In this document: one piece after another, positions 40,869-49,565 of the stretch
How positions within the stretch are numbered: position 1 is the stretch's first letter
Layout of the letters: each line of letters opens with the position of its first letter
Notes under the pieces: generated by a model
The model's database searches: none
What the model was told of the DNA's origin: nothing
The model's input: only the letters and a program-made list of their open reading frames with translations
Position numbers and translations under genes: made by a program
Source: CAMEON01 sp045531965
Lineage (GTDB): Bacteria; Bacillota; Clostridia; Oscillospirales; CAG-272
DNA: 64,000 bases
Assembly: GCA_045531965.1 (NCBI GenBank)
Contig: JAZSFA010000097.1
Span: 1-64,000, forward strand
Direction of reading: 5' to 3'

Positions 40869-41828
40869 ATGGTAATCGCATATATAGTTATGTTCATTTT
40901 GGCTCTGCTATTGCCCCTTGTATATTTTCTCTTCGTGCAAAAAACGCAAAATGAACCTTGGCTATTAGTCCTATACATATGTGTTTGCATCGCCACTTTG
41001 GGTTGGTTACTTCTTTCCATTTCCCCCAGCGTAAATTGTGCCCTGTGGGCTAATAAGATCGCATATTTAGGTCAGGTTTTCATCCCCCTTTGTATGTTCA
41101 TGATCATCTCCAAGCTCTGCGGCTTCCGCTACAGTCGCTCCTTGGTCTTCTCCCTGGTGGGTGTCTCGGTTCTGATGTTTGCCATGGTCATGACCACGGG
41201 TTATCTGGATTGGTACTACGCCAAAGTCACCCTTGAATATGCCGATGGCGCTGCCAAGCTGGTCAAAGAATACGGTTTTCTCCATCCTTTATATCTATTC
41301 TACATTCTCGGATATTTTGCAGCCATGATCACGGTGACCGCCATTTCTCTGCGCAGAAACAAGGAAGGATCTCCAAAGCTTGCGGGGCTGATGCTGGCGG
41401 TCGTTCTCGGCAACATCGGTATTTGGATCATTGAGAAATTTATTCCCTTGAATTTTGAATTTTTGTCAGTTTCTTACTTAATGAGCGAGACGGTTTTCTT
41501 CTTCGTCTATCTTCTTCTGCAAGATTATATTCACGTAAGAGATATTCCACCGCCTGTCATTGTCAAGGAAAAAGTACCTATCATTGTAGTGGATACCATC
41601 CCGAGAGCCGAAAAGATCAAAGCGATCCTTGAAAGAGTCCCGCAAGGAACCACCCTTTCCGCCCGCCAAATGGACGTGTTGGAGGGGATTCTTGACGGAA
41701 AGAGTCGCAAAGAAATTGCGGCAGATCTTCACCTTTCCGAAAACACGATAAAGATGCATACTTCCTCGCTCTACAGATTGCTTGACGTATCCAGTCGCGA
41801 GGAAATTTACGCGATCTTCAAAACCTAA
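40869..41828 (+). CDS. Membrane-bound 7TM-LuxR one-component regulator
   Basis: 319 aa from ATG 40869, set by AAAAGGAGGTG 5 nt upstream. Residues 1-225 hold about seven transmembrane helices resembling the 7TM N-terminal domain of some clostridial histidine kinases. A short linker with PPPVIVKEK follows. Residues about 255-319 are a LuxR-type helix-turn-helix (LSARQMDVLEGILDGKSRKE, then SENTIKMHTSSLYRLL). Kinase and receiver domains are absent, so sensing and DNA binding are joined in one membrane protein. A terminator follows, then the ACACCC-box promoter of three surface proteins. It is the best local candidate for their activator (inference). Confidence 0.88.
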   Translation: MVIAYIVMFILALLLPLVYFLFVQKTQNEPWLLVLYICVCIATLGWLLLSISPSVNCALWANKIAYLGQVFIPLCMFMIISKLCGFRYSRSLVFSLVGVSVLMFAMVMTTGYLDWYYAKVTLEYADGAAKLVKEYGFLHPLYLFYILGYFAAMITVTAISLRRNKEGSPKLAGLMLAVVLGNIGIWIIEKFIPLNFEFLSVSYLMSETVFFFVYLLLQDYIHVRDIPPPVIVKEKVPIIVVDTIPRAEKIKAILERVPQGTTLSARQMDVLEGILDGKSRKEIAADLHLSENTIKMHTSSLYRLLDVSSREEIYAIFKT

Positions 41829-41847
41829 AGTTTTTTCATAATGCTTC

Positions 41848-41877
41848 AAGGCGGTAGCCATGGCTACCGCCTTTTTT
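41848..41877 (+). terminator. Terminator of the 7TM-LuxR gene
   Basis: Stem AAGGCGGTAGCC / GGCTACCGCCTT around an AT centre, followed by a run of T (CCTTTTTTG). Confidence 0.9.
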
Positions 41878-41894
41878 GCGCTTTATGCTGCTTT

Positions 41895-41956
41895 TTACCC
41901 CCAAAACACCCTTAAACACCCCCAAAGCACCCTTGGCGGGTGTATTTTTTTATACT
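41895..41956 (+). promoter_or_regulatory. Promoter with four phased ACACCC-type boxes (surface-gene cluster)
   Basis: Boxes TTACCC 41895-41900, ACACCC 41906-41911, ACACCC 41916-41921 and GCACCC 41927-41932 are spaced 11, 10 and 11 bp. TATACT (41951-41956) follows the last box after 18 bp, so the box replaces the -35. An inverted copy, GGGTGT, lies at 41938-41943. The leader to the start codon at 42085 is about 120 nt and holds a 29-codon frame without a ribosome site. The layout matches that of the giant gene's promoter at 28972-29032. Confidence 0.65.
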
Positions 41957-42084
41957 TATATATGATATATTTATTATGTTAGTGTTGTGGTTCTGTCCCA
42001 ATGCTTGGTCATTTGTGCAGAAGAGGAAAAGCACATTCAACGCTGGCGAAACAGTCCCCGTGTAAACGGTAAAGGAGAAAAAAC

Positions 42085-45000
42085 ATGAAAACAAATGTCA
42101 AGTCAAAGCTATTGTCCATCCTGCTTGTACTCATCATGGTACTTGCCTCGGTTCCCTTTTCCGCTCTGCCCGCATGGGCAGATGAGCCCGAGATCACCGA
42201 GGTCGGTACTTGGACCGAACTACTCAACGCAGTCAACTCAGACAAGACACACATTAAGCTCCAAAAAAATATTGAAGACATCGTTCCTGACGATGAGCTT
42301 CCCACAAAGCACCGTCTTGTCTTTAACGGCGGCAAAGATTACGTCCTTGATCTGAATGGCTATGAACTGAAGGTGCTCAACCATATCAATGAGTTTTACA
42401 GCGGTGAGTTTTCCATGATCGAAGTGTCGGGCAGTTCAAAGCTTGAGATCAAGGCCGGTAGCCTTATTTTTGATAACTATTCTACAAAAGCCAACCGTAA
42501 AGCCAAGGGTGTTGTTGCTGTCAAAGATGACTCTTCCCTTATTGCCATCGACGTAAATATGCAGAACAGATACACAGGCACGGTGGTTTATGCGAATTCC
42601 TCTGCCAAGGTTACCCTTGACGGCGGCGAGTACGCTGTTCAAAACGGATTTGCAATATATCTTGAAAATCAGGCTTCTCTGACCCTTGACGGACCCTATA
42701 TCCATACAACTATGGGTGATGGCACCCCTACTCAATACGTTGACGGCTACGGTGCCCTTTACTCCGAGAGTAAAGGGGCGCTAGTCATCAATGACGCTTT
42801 CTTCAAATCGGGTGTACAGGTAAGCAGCTCGCAGATTGACGCGTTTTCTGTTGCTACCCACGAGGTGACGGTCAACGGACAGGTGTTGACCGAGGATATA
42901 TTCGTAGGAACGAACTTCGAGGCGAAGCAGCAGAATAAGGCATATTATTGGTATTCATGGACAGGATATTCTCTGACTAAAACCGATAACTCTTCTTTTG
43001 CCAATCCCGTAAGAGTGATTTCCTATGAGAAGAAATATCCCGTAACGGTTGAATCAGGTGTTGCGATGGTTGGCGGTAAGCCCGTAACCGAGGCAAGCTA
43101 CGGTCAGGAGGTCACGGTCGTAGCGAATACCCCGGAGGAAGGCATGGAATTTGTGCGTTGGGACACCAGCGGAGTTAAGCTTGCTGACGATTACAGCGCA
43201 TCAACCTCCTTTACGATGGTGCCCGCGCCCGTTACCTTGGCGGCATATTACGGTAAGGAAGCGGTCAAGGCGGTGAGCATTACCGTTGATGATCTTATTC
43301 CCGGACAAAGTGTAAATGATACCAAGATTACTTTGGAAAACGGCGTGATCCTCCAAGCCGTTGAATGGCGCGAGGAATCAGCTTTGAAAGGCGATTATGC
43401 TGTTTTCAGAGCAGGTAAAAGCTATACCGTAAATATGCTTGTCTATCCCCCCGAGGGAAACAAGTTTAGTGACACCGTAACAGCCACGGTCAACGGCAAA
43501 AGCGCGACGGTGAACGCAAACTCCCAATACGCGTATATCGAGTACACCTTTGAGGCGACGCCTTCGGTGGGATTTAGCATTGTGTATGACACCAACAATT
43601 CTCAACTCGGTGTCGGCGGTAATCTCCTGCTCGATACTGCATTGATGGCCTCCCAAAGCGCGGAATTCAAATCAGCCTTGGATGCGGGTAAGGTTACCTA
43701 TCAATGGTACAGAAACGGCGAGGCCATTGAGGGTGCGACGGATGCTGTTTACAACTTTACCGCAGAGGATGTGGCGGGCATATTTTACGTAGCTGTGACA
43801 GCAGACGGCAAGAGCAATTACGGACATAACGTGACTTGCAGCGGGGATCTGTATCAGGTCTATTTGAATGCCAGTGATATTATTGCGGGCGAAAAGGTGC
43901 CTCAGATCACTGTGGCTACCCCCGGAGTTTCTATTGATACAGAGAGCATGGCTATCTATGAGATACTCGGGAATAATTCTTACGGAAATCCCCAAAGCTT
44001 GGCAAACTCGATTTTGATTCCCGGTAAAAGCTACTGCTTGGTCGGTAAGATCATAGAGCAGGATGGCGTAACTGTTGCTAACAATGCCAATGTTTACGTA
44101 AACGGTGAACTGATGAAAGACAAGCTCGACACCGGACGCTTCTTCTATGAATTCACAGTTCCCGAGGCAGACTTCCCCGTATATTACAAGGCAAACGGCG
44201 AGACAGGTATTGGCGTGACGTTGACGGTGGATATTGAGAAGATGTGTAACGAAAACGGCACTTTTAAGCACGCTGTTGAAGCTGCAAATCCCACCTATCA
44301 GACGGTATTTTATCAGTGGTACAAGAACGGCGAGGCTATCAAGGGTGCGACAGATCCCTCCTACACCGTAAAAGCTGTTGACAGAGACAGCTACATCCAC
44401 TGTCAGGTCACCCTTGTGGACGGAAAATACGGCATTGGTGAGCAGTATGCGATCTCAAACGTTATAACTGTCATCAACGTTAATATGCCTCTACCTAAGG
44501 ACGGCGAATCGAGAATAACCACCGGAATTTCTGCTGACGGCGTTGTCATGAGCGGCATTATGTGGTGGCCGAAGGAAACGGGGGCTACCATGCAAGGAGA
44601 TGCTAAGTACGTCGAAGGTGAAGTTTATGAGTATCTAATCAGCTTTGAAGCTAAAGACGGTCTTTCATTGGATTTTACGGGAGAGATGACTGTTGCTTAC
44701 GTTAACGGCACAAAAATCACTCCCGCGGGCTCCGGTAATGGAGCAGCACGTTACACAGGCGAGGTTACCGCCATCCATAAGCATCAATACAGCGACACGG
44801 TATGGGATCATGACGAATACGCACACTGGCAGCCCTGTATCGTTCCGGGCTGTCCCAATCCCAGCGAAGAATGGATGATGTACACCGAGCATAAGGGCGG
44901 CACCGCAACCTGCCAGACCAAGGGTGCATGTGCCCTTTGCGGCTACGAATATTACGCGGATCACGATTTTTCCGTTCCCGATTACCAATACGTGGACGAT

Positions 45001-45771
45001 ATGAAATGTGCCAACTTCTGTGAGAATTGTGACGTATATAGTGCCTGGAGCTATCACGAGGGCGGTGTAGCTACCTGCAAAGAAAAATCTGTCTGTGATA
45101 TTTGTCACCATGAATACGGCAAGCTGGCAGAGTGTGCGGGCGGCACGGCCACCTGCACTGAAAAGGCCATCTGTGCTACCTGCGGTGAAAAGTACGGCGA
45201 GCTTGCGGAGCACGCATACACCAATCTGAACGGCTACAAAGGAGCTGACGGTCATGCCAACGTTTGTGAATGCGGCGCTCACGATACCCCTGTTGCTCAT
45301 ACCCCCGACAGAGCCGAGGCAACCGAGACCGAGGCTGTCAAGTGCTCAGATTGCGGTTACATCATCACGCCCGCTTTGGGACACACCACCCATACCCCCA
45401 AGGATGAATGGAGGAGCGACGGTCAGAACCACTGGCACGAATGCGTCGGCTGTGAAGGTCAGGAGCTTGACAAGGCGGCTCACGCAGATAGCAACGACGA
45501 CGGCAAGTGCGATACTTGTGATTACACCATGAGCACGGACATCCCCGATGATCCCGAGACACCCACCACCTCGGAGGATCCTGAAGAAACTGAAACCCTC
45601 GATGTTCCCCAGAAGGGTGACGGTGACAAGGGCGGTATGGGTGCCGGTGCTGTGATCGGCATTGTCATCGCTTCCCTGCTGGTTGTCGGCGTGGGCGGAT
45701 TTGTCGTGGTTTGGTTCGGTGTCAAGAAAAAGAGCTTCGCTGATCTGAAAGCGGTATTCAAAAAGAAATAA
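42085..45771 (+). CDS. Large surface protein 1 of 3 (beta-helix, InlB-like, CxxC stalk)
   Basis: 1228 aa; ATG behind GTAAAGGAGAAAAAAC. Signal peptide to about residue 32 (ALPAWADE). Residues about 35-290 form a beta-helix-like adhesin head (NGYELKVL, LTLDGGEYAV units). About 305-395 is an InlB-type repeat (MEFVRWD, LAAYYG). About 395-890 holds Ig-like repeats with AVEAANPTYQ and FYQWYKNGEAIKGATD motifs. About 900-1150 is a CxxC/His-rich stalk. The C-terminus has Pro/Glu linker, a degenerate sortase-like VPQKG, one membrane helix and a Lys-rich tail, so it is anchored at the cell surface. Its last 590 bp are nearly identical in DNA to the next gene. It is first of three genes under the ACACCC-box promoter. 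Confidence 0.88.
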   Translation: MKTNVKSKLLSILLVLIMVLASVPFSALPAWADEPEITEVGTWTELLNAVNSDKTHIKLQKNIEDIVPDDELPTKHRLVFNGGKDYVLDLNGYELKVLNHINEFYSGEFSMIEVSGSSKLEIKAGSLIFDNYSTKANRKAKGVVAVKDDSSLIAIDVNMQNRYTGTVVYANSSAKVTLDGGEYAVQNGFAIYLENQASLTLDGPYIHTTMGDGTPTQYVDGYGALYSESKGALVINDAFFKSGVQVSSSQIDAFSVATHEVTVNGQVLTEDIFVGTNFEAKQQNKAYYWYSWTGYSLTKTDNSSFANPVRVISYEKKYPVTVESGVAMVGGKPVTEASYGQEVTVVANTPEEGMEFVRWDTSGVKLADDYSASTSFTMVPAPVTLAAYYGKEAVKAVSITVDDLIPGQSVNDTKITLENGVILQAVEWREESALKGDYAVFRAGKSYTVNMLVYPPEGNKFSDTVTATVNGKSATVNANSQYAYIEYTFEATPSVGFSIVYDTNNSQLGVGGNLLLDTALMASQSAEFKSALDAGKVTYQWYRNGEAIEGATDAVYNFTAEDVAGIFYVAVTADGKSNYGHNVTCSGDLYQVYLNASDIIAGEKVPQITVATPGVSIDTESMAIYEILGNNSYGNPQSLANSILIPGKSYCLVGKIIEQDGVTVANNANVYVNGELMKDKLDTGRFFYEFTVPEADFPVYYKANGETGIGVTLTVDIEKMCNENGTFKHAVEAANPTYQTVFYQWYKNGEAIKGATDPSYTVKAVDRDSYIHCQVTLVDGKYGIGEQYAISNVITVINVNMPLPKDGESRITTGISADGVVMSGIMWWPKETGATMQGDAKYVEGEVYEYLISFEAKDGLSLDFTGEMTVAYVNGTKITPAGSGNGAARYTGEVTAIHKHQYSDTVWDHDEYAHWQPCIVPGCPNPSEEWMMYTEHKGGTATCQTKGACALCGYEYYADHDFSVPDYQYVDDMKCANFCENCDVYSAWSYHEGGVATCKEKSVCDICHHEYGKLAECAGGTATCTEKAICATCGEKYGELAEHAYTNLNGYKGADGHANVCECGAHDTPVAHTPDRAEATETEAVKCSDCGYIITPALGHTTHTPKDEWRSDGQNHWHECVGCEGQELDKAAHADSNDDGKCDTCDYTMSTDIPDDPETPTTSEDPEETETLDVPQKGDGDKGGMGAGAVIGIVIASLLVVGVGGFVVVWFGVKKKSFADLKAVFKKK
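45138..45730 (+). repeat. Direct duplication, copy 1 (CxxC stalk and anchor)
   Basis: Aligns without any gap to 48923-49515 (constant offset 3785 bp) with about 94-95% identity by eye. It encodes the CxxC stalk, linker and membrane anchor of surface protein 1. Confidence 0.9.
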
Positions 45772-45786
45772 TATATGTCGAGCATC

Positions 45787-45810
45787 CCCCTTTCTCTTCG
45801 GGGAAAGGGG
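45787..45810 (+). other. Intercistronic hairpin with TTCG tetraloop
   Basis: A 10-bp stem (CCCCTTTCTC / GGGAAAGGGG, one U-G pair) closed by TTCG, between surface genes 1 and 2 and just before the ribosome site of gene 2. No T-run, so likely an RNA stability or processing element. Confidence 0.7.
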
Positions 45811-45827
45811 CGTAAAGGAGAAAAAAC

Positions 45828-48800
45828 ATGAAAACTCCATTAAAATCAAGACTTATCGCCATGCTGCTTGCCCTTGTGATGGTGCTTGCACTCGCTCCCG
45901 TGAGTGCCTTGACCGCATTTGCGGCAGGTGGTGCAGAATGGGTAGATTTTGCTATTATTGGGCATTGGGGTGTATTTTTTGAGCAAACAGGCTCATCTCA
46001 AAAGTATCCCATCGTGCTTACAAATGAAAACAAGCTCTCAGTGCCGCTTCCGACTCTTTACAGAACGGATACCGACGATTACGTGTTTGACGGTTGGTAT
46101 ATCGCCGACACAGACACAAAGGTAACGCAGGATACCGTGTTTGACGGATATACCGTAGTGGTTGACAGATGGACTTTCAGGGAAAAAGACTATAATACGG
46201 TGATAAGCAGCATTAAGGTAAACAATGTGGCTCTTGAAGCAGGTATGACCACCGCAGAATACAATGCGGCAGTACAGGGTGCTACTGCAACTGTAAACGG
46301 CGCGCCTGCAAACGCCATTACCGCCGACAGTGCCAAGACCTATACGATCTATCACGGTCTTAACAAGAGTGGTGAGCCTCTCAAAGCTGACGAGGAGGTT
46401 GAGGTAGGTCAGGACTATTCGGTTGTTACGAAAATCAAGCTTGCGAACGGATATACCTTTGATCCCAATATCACATTCTCATCTGAGGAAGGTATGTGCG
46501 CAAGCGAAAGATTTTTGGGCGGTGCTGACATTTACACAAAGCAATGGAACACCCTTGCAACCGAAGTTGAAGTGACCATCAACTTTATGAATACCGATTA
46601 CTATTTTGATCAGACTCCCGAGAGCAGAAAGCTTGAAAACTATGCACAGTATAAGAACTGGTACACGGTTTCAAAGCATGAAGGTCTTGAATCGGTTACG
46701 CTTCAATATGAGTCCGACGGCGCGTGGGCGGTGTTCATTGATAACGTGCCGTTTGAAGCCAATGGCGAACAAGCAGGTGGATACGTTACGGTATCCCCCT
46801 ATGTAGATACCACAAAAACCTTCAGACTCGTTGCAAATTATACGCAAGGAAAAGTATATAGCGAGCCATTTGAGGTTTCTTGGGCGTGCCTAAATCCCGT
46901 GATTGAAAGCGTAGGCATTGGTGTTACAGCACCTGTAAACGGTTATGCGCCTCAATATACGGCAACGCTTTCTACAAGCACTTGCACTCTTAAATCAGAG
47001 GACGAATCTACCGTGAAGAATGGTATTAAGTGGACTGGCGAGACAGGCGAGTTAAGGGTTTCGGACGGTATGTTTGCCGATGATAGTGATTACACAGTAG
47101 GTGTAACGTTGGTTGCACAGGATGGCTACACCTTTGCAAATAGTGTAACGGCTACCGTAAACGGAGGCAAAGCAAACGTTAGCGTTAAAAGCGAAACCGA
47201 GATAATAGTCAGCTATACCTTTCCTAAATACGAGCCTCCCGTAACGAAATATTACGTTGTGTTTTCCAATGCGGGCGGTTATGCGTCGGGCACGATGCCG
47301 ACTGAATGGGTTGAAGCGGGAAATTATACGCTTCCTGCTCCCGGATATACTCCGTATAAGGGTTATGAATTCGTTGGTTGGATGATACAGGGTGAGCTAA
47401 AGCAGCCCGGGGACGTAATTTCGATATCGGATAACGTTGTTATCGATGCCCGTTGGAAGAACGCAGACGCTGAAAAAATAGGAAGCCTTGGTATCTCTAT
47501 TACCGCTCCAAAGAACGAAAATTCTCCAGAATATACCGCAATTCTCACCACCAGTAAATGCAAGCTCAAGGACGTAAGCTGCATAAGCTGGGTGGGAGAA
47601 AATGTAGGCGAGCTTAATGTCAATTCTAAATTTAACAACGACAATGATTATACCGTAACGATCAAGCTGGTCGCGGAGGACGGATATAAGTTTACGAATA
47701 GCGTAACGGCTACCGTAAACGCAAACAACGCGATAGTTTTAGTTAAGAGCGAGAGCGAAATATGGGTGAGCTACACCTTTGCGAAGCCTGTAAAGCATAT
47801 TGTAACCTTCAATACTAATAGTACCTTTGCCACGGGAACAATGAGCCCTGTTGAAGCTGTTGAAGGTAGCTACACGCTTCCCGCACCTACTTACACGCCC
47901 AAATACGGCTATACCTTTGCGGGCTGGCTTTTAAATGGATATCTCAGACAGCCGGGTGATGAAATTACGTTAACTTCTCCGACTACTTTGGAAGCTCGCT
48001 GGAAGAGCGATTACGCACCCGTAGGATTTATAAAGCAACCGAGTGAGCCTGACGCAAAGACTACGTCAACTCAGATCCAATATAGGGTGAGCAATTTTGA
48101 AATCGATCCGTCTATTGCCTACGACAGTATTCTCGCGCAGGTGTACAATGAAGATACGGGCGAATGGGTGTCCGACATATATGACGGTGGCAATCTTGTT
48201 GTAACTGCCGGCAATGGGGCAGTTGACTCAGGATATGGATATGATATTATTGTTTTCTACGCCAACATAGCCAAGAAATATACTTTCCGCATCATTGCAA
48301 AGAATGGCGGTGACATTGTAGCCTCCAGTGAGTCTTTTACGGTCAGATGGATTCCCAAGTCTATTACAGTTCAACCCAAGGGAGATATGATAGATATTGG
48401 TGAGACCTATACCGTAACTATAAAAACAAACTTTTATATCTCCTCCAGCGAGATCGAGTATTATGACGCAGAGACCGACCAGTGGAAGCTTTATACGACC
48501 GTTGGAAGCAGCAAATGGCAGCCGTTTACAAAAGATTTTACGTCCAATACGGAAAGCTCCTTAAGACTTCGTGTCAAGATATACGAATCCCCCGGAAATC
48601 TTACCGACACAAGTAATGAGTTTACGATCACTTGGACTAACCACAAGCATACGTACGGAGTGTCACCGAACGGAAAGGATGAATCAAACCACTGGAAAGA
48701 ATGTACCGATCCTGCTTGCCCCGATCAGCAGAACAGCATCATTGAGGTAACGCCTCACAAGGCCATCGGCGGCAACTGTCAGATCGAAGCGGCGTGCGCT

Positions 48801-49559
48801 TGCGGTGAGATGCTTCTCGGCAATCACATGATGTCGAATGAATGGTCACAGGAGAACGGTCAGCACTTCCACAAGTGTATGATTTCGGGATGTTCGCATA
48901 CCGACGAAAAAGTGAATTGCTCGGGCGGCACGGCCACCTGCACTGAAAAGGCCATCTGCACCATCTGCGGTGAAAAGTACGGCGAGCTTGCGGAGCACGC
49001 ATACACCAATCTGAACGGCTACAAAGGAGCTGACGGTCATGCCAACGTTTGTGAATGCGGCGCTCACGATACCCCTGTTTCTCATACCCCCGACAGAGCC
49101 GAGGCAACCGTGACAGAGGCTGTCAAGTGCTCAGATTGCGGTTACATCATCACGCCTGCTCTGGGGCACACCTCCCATACCCCCAAGGATGAGTGGAAGA
49201 GCGACGGACAAAACCATTGGCACGAATGCGTCGGCTGTGAGGGTCAGGAACTTGAAAAGGCGGCTCACGCAGATAGCAACGCCGACGGCAAGTGCGATAC
49301 TTGTGATTACACCATGAGCACGGACATCCCTGATGATCCCGAGACACCCACCACCTCGGAGGATCCTGAAGAAACTGAAACCCTCGATGTCCCTCATACG
49401 GGTGACGGTGACAAGGGCGGTATGGGTGCCGGTGCTGTGATCGGCATTGTCATCGCTTCCCTGCTGATCGTCGGCATAGGTGGGTTTGCTGTAGTTTGGT
49501 TCGGGGTCAAGAAACGAAATTTTTCCGAGCTCGCGGCAATATGGAAGAAAAAGGAGTAA
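45828..49559 (+). CDS. Large surface protein 2 of 3 (InlB-like repeats, VPHTG anchor)
   Basis: 1243 aa; same ribosome context as gene 1 (GTAAAGGAGAAAAAACATG). Signal peptide to about residue 28. Residues about 70-110, 475-550 and 660-725 are InlB/Flg_new-type repeats (LPAPTYTPKYGYTFAGW style). Related Ig-like repeats around 360-470 and 555-650 share SVTATVNGG/SVTATVNAN cores. About 935-1150 is a CxxC stalk, nearly identical to gene 1 from about 1032. The C-terminus is VPHTGD, membrane helix and Lys/Arg tail, consistent with a sortase signal (LPXTG with Val first), where gene 1 has VPQKG. It is 56 bp after gene 1 and 6 bp before gene 3, so an operon. Likely a wall-linked adhesin; ligand unknown. 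Confidence 0.88.
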   Translation: MKTPLKSRLIAMLLALVMVLALAPVSALTAFAAGGAEWVDFAIIGHWGVFFEQTGSSQKYPIVLTNENKLSVPLPTLYRTDTDDYVFDGWYIADTDTKVTQDTVFDGYTVVVDRWTFREKDYNTVISSIKVNNVALEAGMTTAEYNAAVQGATATVNGAPANAITADSAKTYTIYHGLNKSGEPLKADEEVEVGQDYSVVTKIKLANGYTFDPNITFSSEEGMCASERFLGGADIYTKQWNTLATEVEVTINFMNTDYYFDQTPESRKLENYAQYKNWYTVSKHEGLESVTLQYESDGAWAVFIDNVPFEANGEQAGGYVTVSPYVDTTKTFRLVANYTQGKVYSEPFEVSWACLNPVIESVGIGVTAPVNGYAPQYTATLSTSTCTLKSEDESTVKNGIKWTGETGELRVSDGMFADDSDYTVGVTLVAQDGYTFANSVTATVNGGKANVSVKSETEIIVSYTFPKYEPPVTKYYVVFSNAGGYASGTMPTEWVEAGNYTLPAPGYTPYKGYEFVGWMIQGELKQPGDVISISDNVVIDARWKNADAEKIGSLGISITAPKNENSPEYTAILTTSKCKLKDVSCISWVGENVGELNVNSKFNNDNDYTVTIKLVAEDGYKFTNSVTATVNANNAIVLVKSESEIWVSYTFAKPVKHIVTFNTNSTFATGTMSPVEAVEGSYTLPAPTYTPKYGYTFAGWLLNGYLRQPGDEITLTSPTTLEARWKSDYAPVGFIKQPSEPDAKTTSTQIQYRVSNFEIDPSIAYDSILAQVYNEDTGEWVSDIYDGGNLVVTAGNGAVDSGYGYDIIVFYANIAKKYTFRIIAKNGGDIVASSESFTVRWIPKSITVQPKGDMIDIGETYTVTIKTNFYISSSEIEYYDAETDQWKLYTTVGSSKWQPFTKDFTSNTESSLRLRVKIYESPGNLTDTSNEFTITWTNHKHTYGVSPNGKDESNHWKECTDPACPDQQNSIIEVTPHKAIGGNCQIEAACACGEMLLGNHMMSNEWSQENGQHFHKCMISGCSHTDEKVNCSGGTATCTEKAICTICGEKYGELAEHAYTNLNGYKGADGHANVCECGAHDTPVSHTPDRAEATVTEAVKCSDCGYIITPALGHTSHTPKDEWKSDGQNHWHECVGCEGQELEKAAHADSNADGKCDTCDYTMSTDIPDDPETPTTSEDPEETETLDVPHTGDGDKGGMGAGAVIGIVIASLLIVGIGGFAVVWFGVKKRNFSELAAIWKKKE
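48923..49515 (+). repeat. Direct duplication, copy 2 (CxxC stalk and anchor)
   Basis: Partner of 45138-45730. Differences are scattered substitutions, many at third positions, with no insertions or deletions. This fits duplication or gene conversion followed by purifying selection. Confidence 0.9.
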
Positions 49560-49565
49560 ACAGTT

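Noticed and set aside
41976..42065. 29-codon frame in the leader of surface gene 1, considered as a counterpart of the giant gene's leader peptide
   Set aside because: It lacks a ribosome site and begins only about a dozen bases after the likely transcription start; kept only as a note in the promoter entry.
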